From Guadua angustifolia (Eukaryota; Streptophyta; Magnoliopsida; Poales; Poaceae), in the NCBI GenBank assembly GCA_036346375.1, contig CM070517.1, positions 45,604,200-45,668,199 on the forward strand: a stretch of DNA of 64,000 bases, given 5' to 3'. Positions 45,383 through 56,870 of this stretch are shown here, piece by piece; positions within the stretch are counted from its first letter, which is position 1; each line of letters starts with the position of its first letter. The translations under genes were made by a program, and so were the position numbers. The notes under the pieces are model-generated. The model was not told the DNA's origin. It did not search any database and saw nothing but the letters and a program-made list of their open reading frames with translations.

Positions 45383-47383
45383 ATGGGCCGGAGCCTTAGC
45401 CCGCTGCTCCGGCAGGAGCTGGAGAACCTCGACAAGGACGCCGACAGCCGCCGCTCCGCCATGAAGGCGCTCAAGTCCTACGCCAAGCACCTGGACTCCA
45501 AGTCCATCCCCCACTTCCTAGCTGAGGTCTCGGACAACAAGGCCCCCGGGTTGCCCTCTGGGGAGTTCACCATCTCTCTGTACGAGGTCCTCGCCAGGGT
45601 CCATGGCCGGAACATCGTGCCACAGATTGGCAACATCATGTCCACCATCATGTGCACGCTGTCGTCAAGCGGCGGGTCCTTCCCCCTGCACCAGGCTTGC
45701 TCCAAGGTGGTGCCGGCCATTGCTCGGTACGGCATTGATCCCTCGACACCCGACGAGGAGAAGGCCAGCATCATTTCTTCTCTCTGCAAGCCCCTTTGCA
45801 GTGCGCTGATGGGTAATCAGGATGGTGCTGCATCTGGCGCGGCGCTCTGCCTGAAGGCACTTGTTGAGTCGAACAATTGGAGGTTCGCGTCAAGTGAGAC
45901 CGTTAATGAGGTCTGCTTGAAGGTTGCTGGGGCGATGCATGATAAGACAACGCAGTCTAATGCTCACATGGGCCTGGCAATGGCGCTGGTGAAGCACAAT
46001 GGCCTGGTTGCCGAGGCTTATGCGAGGTCCCTTGTGCGGTCTGGCCTGCAGATTCTTGATGGTGACATTGCAGAGAGCAGCTCCCAGAAGCGGCTCTCAG
46101 CGATCCATATGATCAATTTCTTCATGAAGTTTGTTGATCCTAGGAGCATATCCTCAGAGCTTAGCAAGGTGGTTGATGTCATGGAGCAATGCCAGAATGA
46201 CCTCGCGCCATTCGTCCGAGGCGCTGCATTTGAGGCATCACAGACTGCCAAGAGCATTGCTGCGCAGAAGGGGTCAAGGCATGATGTCAGCACAGCCCGA
46301 TGGTTCTGTCTAACTTCCACAGGAGAAGAGAAAGAGCCTCTGCAGGAGCCTCTGGAGTGCAGAGGGCAGCCCTGCGAGCTCCAGCATGGCTGCTTCTCCA
46401 GTTCAGTATCAATCCCCTGATGTTGTGGATTCATCCATCATGTGTGACAGTACGCTCACCGAGTCGCCAGTCTCAATTGGGCAGTCCTCTTGCAACTTTG
46501 ATCAGAACCGGCGCACAAACAGGAGATTATGGAGCGATGATGGTGTGGATGTTGCTCTGAAGGATGGCTTGTTCATTAGATTTTGCTCAAACAGCAACTA
46601 CCTTGAAGATGACTTGGGCGAGGTCTGTGACAGCGAAATAACTGAGGCCAATTTTGAGTGCACCGACTCATTCAAAGGATTTGTGTCAGCTAGCCCTAAT
46701 GGTACAAGAGATAAGATCCCCAGTCCCCAGGTATACATAATTGCATGTCTAAACTGTTTTTGTTTCTCATTGGTTGCTACATATTGTGTACCTTGGTTTA
46801 GTTGGTAACTGACTTTGCTATTTCATTGTTAACTAACTCTGACACTTCATTGTAATCCTAGGCTTCTGAAAGGCCAATCAGCATCGACGATGTGAAGGTA
46901 TACACAACACCAAGGAAGCTTCTCCGCTTGCTTCAGAGCTCGTATGACTTCGACCCTGCTCGCCATGAGGAACAATCCATTGCCAGGAAGAACAGCTCAT
47001 CTTCACCGGATGGAGAACATAAGGAACAAGTGGAATCATATGAAGAGATGCAATGTCAGCATTCTGACAGCAATGCTGAAGAGGGGAAGGTTGAGAATGG
47101 AACTGTTGATATGCAGAGCGACAATGATAGGACTGAATTGTTTTCCAATGAAGAAAAATCAGGATCCTCCACTACTGAGGTTGAGAATACATCCTGTAAA
47201 ACAACCTCTGATATTGAATTCCAAAAGCAAGATGTTTGTGTGACAAGTAGCAGAGGAAAGACTAGGAATTATAAGGCAATATTCAGTTTTCTTTTGAGCA
47301 TGATCATGATCGTTCTAGCAGTAATTATTGTGTTATTTAGGATAGACAATTATGAGGATTCTGTTGGCCTTGTCCCAACTTGA
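45383..47383 (+). pseudogene. SINE1/SINE2-like KASH protein gene, copy 2, exon 1 frameshifted
   Basis: Same gene as 39586-41447. Exon 1 would be 45383-46730 and exon 2 46862-47383. Relative to copy 1, exon 1 lacks two bases: one at about 46293 (AGCACAGCCC versus AGCACGAGCCC) and one near 46330 (AGAGAAAGAG versus AGAGAGAAGAG). The frame is lost after GSRHDVST and stops at 46418-46420, giving 345 aa. Exon 2 is open throughout: acidic and Ser-rich, then a membrane segment (IFSFLLSMIMIVLAVIIVLF) and a short luminal tail ending GLVPT, the plant KASH signature. So this copy keeps the anchor and loses the link to the ARM part. It could be a true pseudogene or a consensus error. Confidence 0.7.
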
Positions 47384-48071
47384 TTTCTGTAGGGTACAAC
47401 CTTTATGCCTTACTGTTCAAGTTGTATGATTCTACCACAGTAGAGCGGTTACTGGGCTTAACTAGTTTGCAGTCATTTTATCTCTGTATGACAGGAAAAA
47501 AAACTTGATTATGTTTGTGATGTGCTTATATAGTGATCCTCTGTTGTATTGCTGTGTTGAAGTGACCATTGAGCGTGGTTTAACTTCATTTTGCTGTCAT
47601 TTTTATGATGGCAATGTGCTTTATATGGTGATCCCTTGCCTAACTGCTGCATTGATGTAATTCACTGGGAATGGTTTTGAGCTGTTGATGTTTTTCACCA
47701 AGAATTTGGTGTATCGTGTGTATTCTAATTTATCATGACAGTTCCCATTCTATCTTTTGGTGAGCATCTTTATTTGCACACTAGATCTAGAAGGCCATTT
47801 GGAAATGACTGCTAGATTGCTAGTCCATTGAACGTCCATGGCTGTTTGGCAAATAACCTGGAAGAAACAGAAACGTGAGTGTATTCCTGCAGAAGTATTG
47901 AAGCTTCGGAACAGGTAAGGATGGCCAGATTATTCAAAAGAATACCGAGACAACATGTCCTGCCATTCGATAATGGAATTTCTGCAGGTAGTACCAAAAT
48001 TATCGCGAATAAAACAGCACGCAGCTAAAAAGTTACGAGATAGCTAATAGAACGTCTAATACGATTGAAGA

Positions 48072-48084
48072 AGCAAAGCAGTTT
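48072..48084. repeat. LINE target duplication, copy at the poly-A side
   Basis: AGCAAAGCAGTTT, repeated exactly at 51159-51171. The run of T that follows is the reverse of the LINE poly-A tail. Confidence 0.85.
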
Positions 48085-51000
48085 TTTTTTTTTTTTAAAG
48101 AGCGGCGAGAGCTCTACCTTGTAATTAAGAAGGTTAAAACAAAGAACAACAGGTTAATATTTACACAATAGAATCTCCGGACAGAGAGAGTTTGAACAAC
48201 GGAAACAAGGATAGCAGCGGGTTGAAGCGTTATATCCTAAAACAAAAAGATGTCGTTGAAGCCGCGCTGCAATGGGGATATCTCACGGGCGGCGCCTATC
48301 ATGATCTCGGCGAAGTAGTCCTGCTAGGAAAGGTCATGGTCAGGTTCCTGCTGAGATTGCCGAGTTGCCACCCTCCAATCAGTGACGTCTTGTGTTATGC
48401 GATAGAAAATGGCTTGCAGCGAACTGTACTCGTTTGAGAAAATTCTTGCATTTCTCTCTTTCCAAATATTCCAGAAGGAATAAATTAGGATGCCATTCGT
48501 CTTTTTGCGTGAGTGCTTAGAAACCTGCTGTGATATGGATGTCCACCACTGCGCCGGCCACATGTGCAACTGCGGAAGTTGCGGGGGTAGATGTATAAGG
48601 GTGAAAACCTTCCTCCATACCTGCTTTGCAAAAGGGCAAAACAACAGCAAATGAGCTGCCGATTCTGGATGAGAACCACAAAGGGGGCATCCCCCCACAT
48701 TTGGCCACCCTCTGGCCGCTAGCCTGTCTGCCCTGAGAATCCTGTTTTGGAGGAAAAGCCATGCGAAGAATTTGCATCTGCCGACTGCGCTGGCTTCCCA
48801 AATTAACTTTGTAATTGCTTTAAGATGCAGACCCTGGAATTGGATCAAATCTGGCGATTTTGCGAGTATTAGCATTTGTTGTCCACTTCCAAGGATGGTA
48901 TCCGTAGCGTCTTGCCTTAAATTGACCTATCGAGTGGCTTGCAGAGAGGGAGAGAGCTGATATAAGCGTGTGATGTGTGTGATCACGTGAAGAAGTCTAG
49001 TCCATGCGCTCATATGGAGCTCATCGAAGATCGATCACGCGTCCCTCGCGCCAGAGGAAACATCTTGTGGCGCAATGTCCTTTAAGAGACCCCATTAAGC
49101 CATGGTGTGTCTCAGAATCTGGTATGTCTTGCCATCCCCTAGCAAAACGCAATAATGGCGAGAATAGCGCTCTATCCACCGTTCTGAGGGGAGTATGCAT
49201 TCCTACCGGGGCCTTTAAGATGTTTCCACTCATGCCATAGCCATCTGAGTCTTAAGGCCCTAGCGAATCGCTCCAAATCCTTTAAACAGAGGCCCCCCAG
49301 CCCCTTTGGCCTACAAATTTTTTTTAGCTAATCAGACAGGTGGCAATTTGAGGCGAGGATGTGACCCCTCTCCATATAAAGCTCCTCCTAATCCTGTCCA
49401 ATTTTTTGATGAACCACTTGGAGATCGGTAGCGCTGTAATGTGATAAGTCGCTAGCGCTGTGAGCACCGAATCTGCTAATATGAGCCGCGCCGCCTTGGA
49501 AAGGAGATGTCCTTTCCACCCTGCTAGTCTCGAGCTTGCCTTGTCTAGGATAGGCTAGACATCTACTCTTCTGATTCTGGCGGGGTGCAAGGGTAGCCCT
49601 AAATATCTGCACGGGAATTGCCGCAACGGCGCTGGGAAGCCGTTTTGCACGGCCTGTAAATCCAAACCCTCACACCTGATGGGGTATATCTGGGACTTGT
49701 CTATATTTGTGTGCAGGCCTAAAGCTCTCCTAAACACTTGGAGAACTATGCTGATGGTTCGAAGATCCTGCAAGGTCGGCGTGGTGAAGATAACCACATC
49801 ATCCGCATATAGAGATGTTCGAAGAGTGTAAGGCATTGCGGAGATGGCCGGAAAGCACACCATCATGATCGCTTGGCAACGGGCTTGCGGCGGATCAATG
49901 GCGAAGAATAAACAAGATGGGATGCATGAGGTCTCTCCACGCCGAGCCCTCTTCTATGCGTCACGTGATCGACCACCGGGATCCATTGAGCAAGACCCCG
50001 GAGGAGGCGGGCATAGCGTAAAGAGATCAATCTCTCCATCGGTGCAAACCCCATTTACGGAGGAGCTCGGGGGTACTCTCAACTAAGCGAGTCAAAGCCA
50101 CTGGATATGTCGAGCTTCAAAAGAAGAGACGAAACTCTTCTTCTATGCAAAGTCCTTGTGAGATTGCGCACATATAAGAAATTGTCTTGTATCGACCTAC
50201 GCTTTATCAATGCTGATTGGTTGGGCGATACAATGCGGTGAAGAACCTTAGCAAGCCTGTTGGCCAACAACTTGGCGAAGATTTTTGCAACGCTCCGATA
50301 TCGCTGTCGCCTCTCGCTTCTTGGGTAGGAGAACTATGTTTGCCGTGTTCAAGAGGTGAAAAGAACGGCCCTGCAGATTGTGTCGAGGTGAATGGTAGAT
50401 CAACATGCTTTGTAAAATGCCCCTGTGAACCTGTCCAGATCCCTGCCTTGTTGAGCTGGGAGCGAAGATGACTTGTTTGACCTCTTCCAGAAGGAAAGGT
50501 TCCTCTAGCACACGCAGATCTGTAGCCTCAATCTGCAAGGCTTCCCAGTTGAGGGTGGCCAACCTTGGGACCTTTGTCCCTAACTGGTTCAAGAAGAAGT
50601 GATGAAGCTCGTGCTCCTTTTCCTGATGAGTGTTGACAATTCCATCCTCTGTTGGTAGGTATTGTATGTCATCGATGAAGTATTGACTCGATGTGGAAGA
50701 ACACGGTGTTCGTGATCTCGTCCTGATGAAAAGAGTATCGATTGCCACGGTGAAGGCGCGATACATTAACATGGCGAGGCCCAACAACCTAGTGTGCATG
50801 TTTTTCCGCCGACGAGAGAGACCTTGTTTCTTCGGCCTTGTCAATGCGGAAGATGAGTTCCGCGGCGATTGCCGACTGCAGGCGAAGGTCTCCTAGCCTT
50901 TGTCTACTCCACCTCCTGAGGCCACTTGCTGTTCTTCTTTGTTTGATATGTAGCCTTAGGAGAGCGTCTTGAGATGCCACCGGTCGATCCCATATTTCCT

Positions 51001-51158
51001 GCACCACTTGGGAGAACTCTGGCATGTGGGTCCAGAAGTTCTCAAACCTGAAACCCTTGAAAACGGGTTGGGGGACCATCCCCTGCAAGAAGATCGGGCA
51101 ATGATCAGAAGCTAAGGAAGAAAGGGTGGATAGGTGGCAGTTGGGGACCATCCCCAGC
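48085..51158 (-). mobile_element. LINE (L1-type) retrotransposon, 5'-truncated, broken
   Basis: A 3.07-kb minus-strand element. In order of its own strand: end of the endonuclease domain with ASDHCPIFLQG (about 51110), an N-terminal reverse-transcriptase part (DTLFIRTRSRTPCSS, then LNTANIVLLPKK), RT motifs NRLAKVLHRIVSPNQSALI and LLLKLDISSGFDSLS (50080-50270), the catalytic SLYADDVVIF (about 49800), and the zf-RVT end with GGCPLCGSHPESAAHLLLFC (about 48670). It ends in poly-A. The 13-bp target duplication (48072-48084 and 51159-51171) is exact, so the 5' truncation at about 51158 happened at insertion. Several frame changes separate the blocks, so it is inactive. Confidence 0.88.
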
Positions 51159-51171
51159 AGCAAAGCAGTTT
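51159..51171. repeat. LINE target duplication, 5' side
   Basis: AGCAAAGCAGTTT, the exact partner of 48072-48084. Directly to its right begins the serpin 3' flank. Confidence 0.85.
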
Positions 51172-51222
51172 GTCACTTTCAAAGTAAATGTATGCTTGGA
51201 GTTTCTTGAATCTTGATGCTGA

Positions 51223-52090
51223 TCACATAGAAGGATCGAGGACGTGCCCCGCGAACACGATCACCCCCGACCGCTCCTCCATGATGAAGAAAGTGAACGG
51301 ATGGTCGCGACGACCTCGACCACGTCCGACGGCGGCCCGGCGCCACCACGCAAGACCCCAATGACCGCGGCCGTCTCGGTCCTGCCTCGTTCACATTGAC
51401 GACCGCTCTGTGGGCAACCTTGTTCAGGAACATTGGCCTCCAGTCCGTTGTCGTTCTCGCACATGCCCTGCAGGTCGGCCACCTCCGGCGAGAAAGGCAG
51501 CGAGAGCCCCAGCCGACAGAGCCGCCCTCAAGGTCCCAGTCAAAGTTTATCTTGAACTTGGGCAGCTGGAGGTTGACGTGCTCGGCCTTCGGCTTGGACA
51601 AGACGTTGTACAGGTACCCTGTAACCGCGGTGATAATGTCCACCATGTTGGTTATGTCGCCGCGCTTGTCCTGGAGGAAGACGAACATGGAGTACTACGT
51701 GTCGTCGGCGTCTGGCGGACGTCTTAGCAGCGGCGTCTTGGCTGTGGCGACGCTTGAGGGGAGACTGTCATGCTCCTGCCCCAACGTGCCCTTGATTGTA
51801 GGGGAGCATGAGGATCTTGAACCCGTCCATGCACAACACATACTGGGACTCGAGCTTCCACATGAACTCCACCTAACGCGGCTGCCATCGAGCCGGTTGA
51901 ACATGCCCGGCGACGTGAAGCACGAGTTGAACGGCTTGAGCCACGCGCCCTTGAAGTAGACCGCGTTGGCGAGCATGAGGCCGGTCTCGGCGGTGATGTT
52001 GCCGCGGGAGATGATGGAGTCAATGAGGTTGCCCAAGGCCTTCTTCGCCTAGTTGTTGATCATCTTCAATGCTTCCTCGGGCTTCACATA
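51223..52090 (-). pseudogene. Serpin pseudogene, C-terminal exon
   Basis: Protease-inhibitor family fragment. On the minus strand it reads VKPEEALKMINN, GNLIDSIISRGNITAETGLM, LANAVYFKGAWLKPF, then after frame changes EHVNLQLPKFKINFDWDLEG and LGLSLPFSPEVADLQGMCEN. Next come the hinge before the reactive loop (VNVNEAG, then TETAAV in another frame) and the signature end FFIMEERSGVIVFAGHVLDP before a stop at 51223-51225. An in-frame stop (NN*AKKA) and at least three frameshifts make it non-functional. The N-terminal exon is missing. The upstream sequence (52091-52520) may be its old intron. Confidence 0.85.
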
Positions 52091-52522
52091 ATCACGTATT
52101 ATCATCGATTTATCATATATATTGAAAAAATCATGTCGATTTGGTGCTCTAGCGGAAATGGTTTGCACTATGATATCTCCATCGGATAATTAGGCAAATA
52201 TAGAATTAATTAAAATATTCTATCTTACAATACAAAAATAAAATTGGATTAACAGAAGGGAAATCTTTTCAAATACCAGCCTGGTGTTCTCATTGTTTCC
52301 ATCTAGTGTACTGTCTAAAATGGGAAACAGAGCGCTAATTTCGGGGGAAATTGAAGACATATGGATCATTTGAAATATCTCTACATAAAAAGAAATAAAG
52401 TTTCCTATATAATCTTCAGGTAACCTTCCCTTTTATTAAATTTTAATTACAGAATTAGAGGAAATAAAGATTAGTAAAGTTGAGTAGTGTTTCTATAAAT
52501 CACCCTCTAATATAAGTTGCTC
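52091..52522. other. AT-rich link between serpin and LTR fragments
   Basis: No coding sequence. Present almost unchanged in copy B (56871-57287). Likely remains of a serpin intron, cut by the LTR element. Confidence 0.4.
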
Positions 52523-54262
52523 TAAATCCATGTACCAGGTGTTTAGACCCATATAAGTACCCTTTTGTTTTGAAACACGATTACGGATTCTGGCCAAAAG
52601 AATCAGAGGCACAAAAGCTGATTAAAGAATCTGATTCTCACAATCCAAAACCCCACCCATATACACAGAATCCACAATCATTTATGTATATTCGATTCCA
52701 GCTTTTGGAGAATCGACTTTCTGCAATCAATCCGAGAATCGCCTTTAGAGAATCAAAGCTGAAACAAATGTTTCTAAATACCCATGTGATCCTGTAAGAA
52801 AATGGGATAATATTTTTTCTTTGAGCAATACACTTATGTGGCAATTCTGCTAATACTCGATTCCCCCTTTAAAACTAAGGACCACGGGATCGTCCGCCCT
52901 TTGCGGGAAAACCTGGAGGCCTTCTTACCTTCTACTGTTTGGCCTGTAGGCACGACAGTTGGTGCCATCCATAGGGAATGTTGAGGACGATGGTAGCAAC
53001 AAGAGGAGGGTCGCCCCCTCCGCCACCGAAATACCCGCAACAATAGCGAGCGGCGGTGTACCTCGGGCCCGACGCAATAGAGCCCCCTCAGCAGCAGCAG
53101 TAGCGGCCATGGCCGCAAAAGCAATGGCGTTGGAAGCGCACTCCACCGAAGCAGGCATCATGGGCAAGGACACGCGGCGGGCCGCCACACAAGGGTTGCC
53201 TCGAGGAGGCCAGCAGGAGCATCCCCCGAGCGTAACTGCCGCGACACCCTAAGACATGAACTGACAAGACTCCAAGGTAAGGTAGAAGCTTTGTGTCATA
53301 CCACTACGGCCACACTGTCGGCTGGGGATCGCTCGCCTCTGGCAACACGCCCGGAAGGCACCATCGAACCCTCGAAGAGGCAACCTATGAGCGGTGCCAA
53401 GTCTCCAGTTGAGCGCAAAAGAATGATCAGGGGGGATCCCCCCTCAGCATGGGTCTCCAACTAGTTAGGTGGCCCAAGGGCTTTAAGATGTCCACCGTAA
53501 AAAGCTACGAAGGGGACACGCAGCCCTCGGAGTTCCTCAGTGTCTACAAGACCACCGTCGAAGCAGCAGGAGGGGACGACACGACGAAGGCGAAAGGCAT
53601 AGCCCTCGCACTAACAAGAGTAGTGTTGACTTGGTTCTTCACAGTACCCGCCAAATTGATATACGCCTAGGAGTAGCTCAGGAACCTGCTCTGGAATAAC
53701 TTCCAGGGCAACTACATCAAGCCAAAGGATGAAGGACACTTGATTGCAATAAAACAAGCCCTGTCAAATCATTGTGAAACTTCCTAAAGCGGTTTGTGGA
53801 GGTCAAGTGCCAGCTGAAGGGCATCAACGACAGCACGATCATTAACGGGGCTCGATGCAGGCTCCTAGCAGGCCCCTTAGCGGAAAGGATGGCCCAGAAG
53901 CTGATAAATTCGGTGACAAAGCTATTCGACAAAATGGAAGAACACACCCGAGCGGAAGAGGGCGGCCTGAGGCGGACCGACAAAGTAGAGGCCATACTTC
54001 GACGCACCGTCGCGACGTCACAGGGTAGGTCACCCCAATCACTCTAGACGAAGAGGCGGCGCATCTACCACCTCAAAGGGGGCAATGAGAAGACTAAAGG
54101 GAGCACGGCCTGTCGCCCCACTAGCAGCAGGGAGAGGGGGTGGAGCGAAACAAAGGCTGAGGACTAGGACGAGCACTTGACTTAGCCAGTTAGCGGTGCA
54201 AGTTGCACATCGAGGGGGTCTCACGCCACCAACCAGTGCCGCACCATCGCAGCAATGAGGGA
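52523..54262 (+). mobile_element. LTR retrotransposon fragment (gypsy type): LTR end, PBS, gag
   Basis: From 52523 it matches the LTR-like stretch at 59396-59605 (CTGTAAGAAAA, CCCCCTTTAAAACTAAGGAC, CTACTGTTTGGCCTGTAG). The LTR ends near 52958, followed by TTGGTGCCATCCATAGGGAA, a primer-binding-site-like start of the internal region. Gag-type coding follows (53449-53670: LVRWPKGFKMSTVKSY, SEFLSVYKTTVEAAGGDD), broken by stops. The rest of gag continues in other frames to about 54230. No protease or reverse transcriptase is present. The element ends abruptly at 54262. Confidence 0.7.
52563..52776. mobile_element. MITE present only in copy A
   Basis: A 214-bp insertion in the LTR that copy B lacks (B joins directly at about 57320). 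The flanks AAGTACCC (52555-52562) and AAATACCC (52777-52784) form an 8-bp target duplication with one change, as hAT elements make. Ends are TTTTGTTTTGAAAC and, inverted, AGAAACATTTGTTTC. Inside are repeated GATTCT(G/C) motifs. Confidence 0.7.
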
Positions 54263-56351
54263 CTGTGGCTGTGGCCCTGTTTGGAAATTTGTGGTATAAA
54301 ATTTGATTTTGAACTGTTGTCTTGTAAAAGTTATGTTGGCGGTATGTAAACTTTCTTAAGAAATTTGTTTAGTAAAGTGGGTACATGGATTAGCGGTATG
54401 CAATTTATGGTAGTGTTTAAATAGTGAAATGACCTTGAGGATTACGAAGGCTTGTTTGTATCTTGATTTAACTTAAATATTGATCTTTTGGATTATATTT
54501 GTAAAAATATTAAGTGATAAACTAACTAATCATTAGTTATATTTTATTTTTCACATTATTACATATATTTTGCTTTTTTTTGCATCAACCTTTCACTCAA
54601 ATTAAAGCAAAACTACCATATCATGTCTAATACTAAAAGCTCTAAATGTGTTGAGCATGACTGTGATTGGTAGCACTAGCTTCCACTTTGTGTAAAAGCT
54701 AGCTTTTCCCCGGTGATTCTTGCATGGTAACCATAAAACCGAAGCATGCTTGCATCAAGAAAACCAAGGACAAACCAGGGCTGACACAAACGGGCCAAAA
54801 GGGGTTGAAAGAGCTTAACTTATCACTGCATATCATGTAATCAATATGTGCAAGTACATGACAACATAAAAGAGGCGACAGGGTTGAAAGAGCATAACTT
54901 TTCAGCATTCGAAGGGTAGGAGAGGCGAGAGGCAAGTACATAACATATAAGACCATGAATTTCCTTAATATGTGCATAAATTCTAGTAATCCAATCAAAA
55001 CACAAACACCATTGTACCAATTAAGTGATGAATAACTAAGCAATAACCACAAAAGATCACGATATTAAGCGTCACATAGCAAAACACATTACGTACTCTA
55101 TATCTCTAGTCACAAAGGTGCAATATCCACTATCACATAGCAAAACACATTCCTATTCTCTAGTACTCATCAGGTGGTGGCTGAGGCTTGTCCTGCAAAG
55201 GACAAAGCAAAATGTAAACATTCTCAAGTCTCAATGATACAGGCAAAATGAGTATTTGTAAACCACAAAACTACAGATTATCCAATGAGTATTTGTATTG
55301 GACTAATGACTTGGTCTTCGTTAGATATTTGCTGAAAAGTTATGAGATTTCACCTGTTAGATATTCTCCACAGAAACCACCTTCACACCAACATATTGAA
55401 ACCTCAACCCTGGTTGCACAGTTCCACTCTATACTGCCACTATTGTTCATTCCAGATTAGTTACACTTTATTAGTGCCACTCTATACTGCCACTATTGTC
55501 CATTTATTAAAGCTCACAAATAAAAATGCTCGATCTGGTTAGCACCTGGGCGTTTGATGTTTCTCAGGAACAGGGGAAAAAGGTTGGGCCACTAGAATAC
55601 AAAGAAACCAGACAAATTCCACAAAGGCTGACACTGTCCATTGATCTTATCCAAAAAGGCATCGCATCTTCTAAAATAAGCATTAGTTCTTAACCCTCAG
55701 CACGGTAGTTCAACTGTCCCTAGCATCTTATTCTGAATTTTTCTGAAACATTGCATTGGTTTTGTAATGCCAAATATTAGTCAATAGTCACCAACCACTA
55801 ATTTGCAGAATAGTTCAACTGTCCCTAGCATCTACCATTACAAGTTCAGAATATGAGAACGGCAAGAAATGCATCTACCTTGAGATGCTCCAATGAATCT
55901 CATAATAAACTGACTGGATTGGCACTACAAAAATAGAGATGGCATGAGTACATGAGAGCTCACCTTGATTCAGCAACCGTATGCTATGAGAACCTTTGGA
56001 ATGAACAGGTTCAGCTTGTGCGCTCAGCGAAACAGTTCATAAAGGCACCTACAGATAATCGCACATGCTCATCATTAATCACCTTTGTGATACAACAAAC
56101 CAGCCTTGCCAACTCAGATTTATTTCCTCCATAAAATTTGGTTAACAAACCAGGAAATCCCCAAAATTCCAACTAGATAAGTATCTAAAATGTTAACGCG
56201 ATCACCGACGTCAGCAAAGTAAACACTGAATTGAGCTACTGGCTTGCTTAATTCAGTGAAAATATAGTGAAACTATGACAACATGCGATCTTTATCACAA
56301 ACCGAAGATCACATCACGGGGAACCAGATTCGATGCCAAAAATCCTAAACC
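54263..56351. other. Spacer between copies A and B, unassigned
   Basis: It begins GGCCCTGTTTGGAAA, a MITE-like start. It later holds direct repeats of CACATAGCAAAACACATT (about 55074 and 55135). Several minus-strand splice-like blocks occur (for example 55192-55160, coding DKPQPPPDEY and a stop after a TTTGCAG acceptor), but I could not build a continuous gene. Possibly a captured or decayed gene piece. Confidence 0.3.
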
Positions 56352-56870
56352 CGTGCTCGACCTTCCGGCTTGGACAAGGCGTTGTCTGGTACCACAGAAA
56401 CATGGTGATAATGTCCACCATGTTGGTTATGTCGCCGCTTGTCTGGAGGAAGACGAACATGGAGTACTACGTGTCGTCGGCGTCTGGCGGGCGTCTTAAT
56501 GAGCGGCGTCTTGGCCGTGGCGACGCTTGAGGAGAGGCTGTCATGCTCCCGCCCCTAACGTGCCCTTGATTGTAGGGGAGCTTGAGGATCTTGAACCGTC
56601 CATGCACAACACATCTTGGGACTCGAGCTTCCACATGAACTCCACCTTAACGCGGCCGCCATCGGCCGGTTGAACATGCCCATGACGTGAAGCACGAGTT
56701 GAGCGGCGAGCCACGCGCCTTGAAGTAGACCGCGTTGGCGAGCATGAGGCCGGTCTCGGCGGTGATGTTGCCGCAGGAGATGATGGAGTCAATGAGGTTG
56801 CCCAAGGCCTTCTTCGCCTAGTTGTTGATCATCTTCAGTGCTTCCTCGGGCTTCACATAATCACGTATTA
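56352..56870 (-). pseudogene. Serpin pseudogene fragment, copy B
   Basis: Second copy of the serpin exon, cut on its 3' side: the reactive loop and C-terminal signature are absent because homology to copy A begins only at 56352. It still encodes VEFMWKLESQDVLCMDGS in one frame and keeps the ANAVYFKG-type region in another. More short losses than in copy A. Non-functional. Confidence 0.75.

Larger units (their letters stand above)
45374..48545. repeat. Segmental duplication 1, copy 2
   Basis: Partner of 39577-42755. Beyond 48545 the LINE continues at full length here, so this copy keeps the ancestral right side. To the left it keeps a leader and promoter-like region that copy 1 lacks. Copy 2 is therefore likely the original and copy 1 the derivative. 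Confidence 0.85.
51577..54262. repeat. Segmental duplication 2, copy A
   Basis: Matches 56352-58775 along its length (offset about 4.8 kb): serpin exon, AT-rich intron-like part, LTR end, and gag region. Copy A has an extra MITE (52563-52776). Copy B has many 1-10 base losses in the GC-rich parts. Confidence 0.88.

Noticed and set aside
55952..56134. Plus-strand 60-codon frame in the spacer (LVRSAKQFIKAPTDN)
   Set aside because: Looks protein-like by eye, but short, without a start context, and overlapped by splice-like blocks on the other strand. No family recognised.
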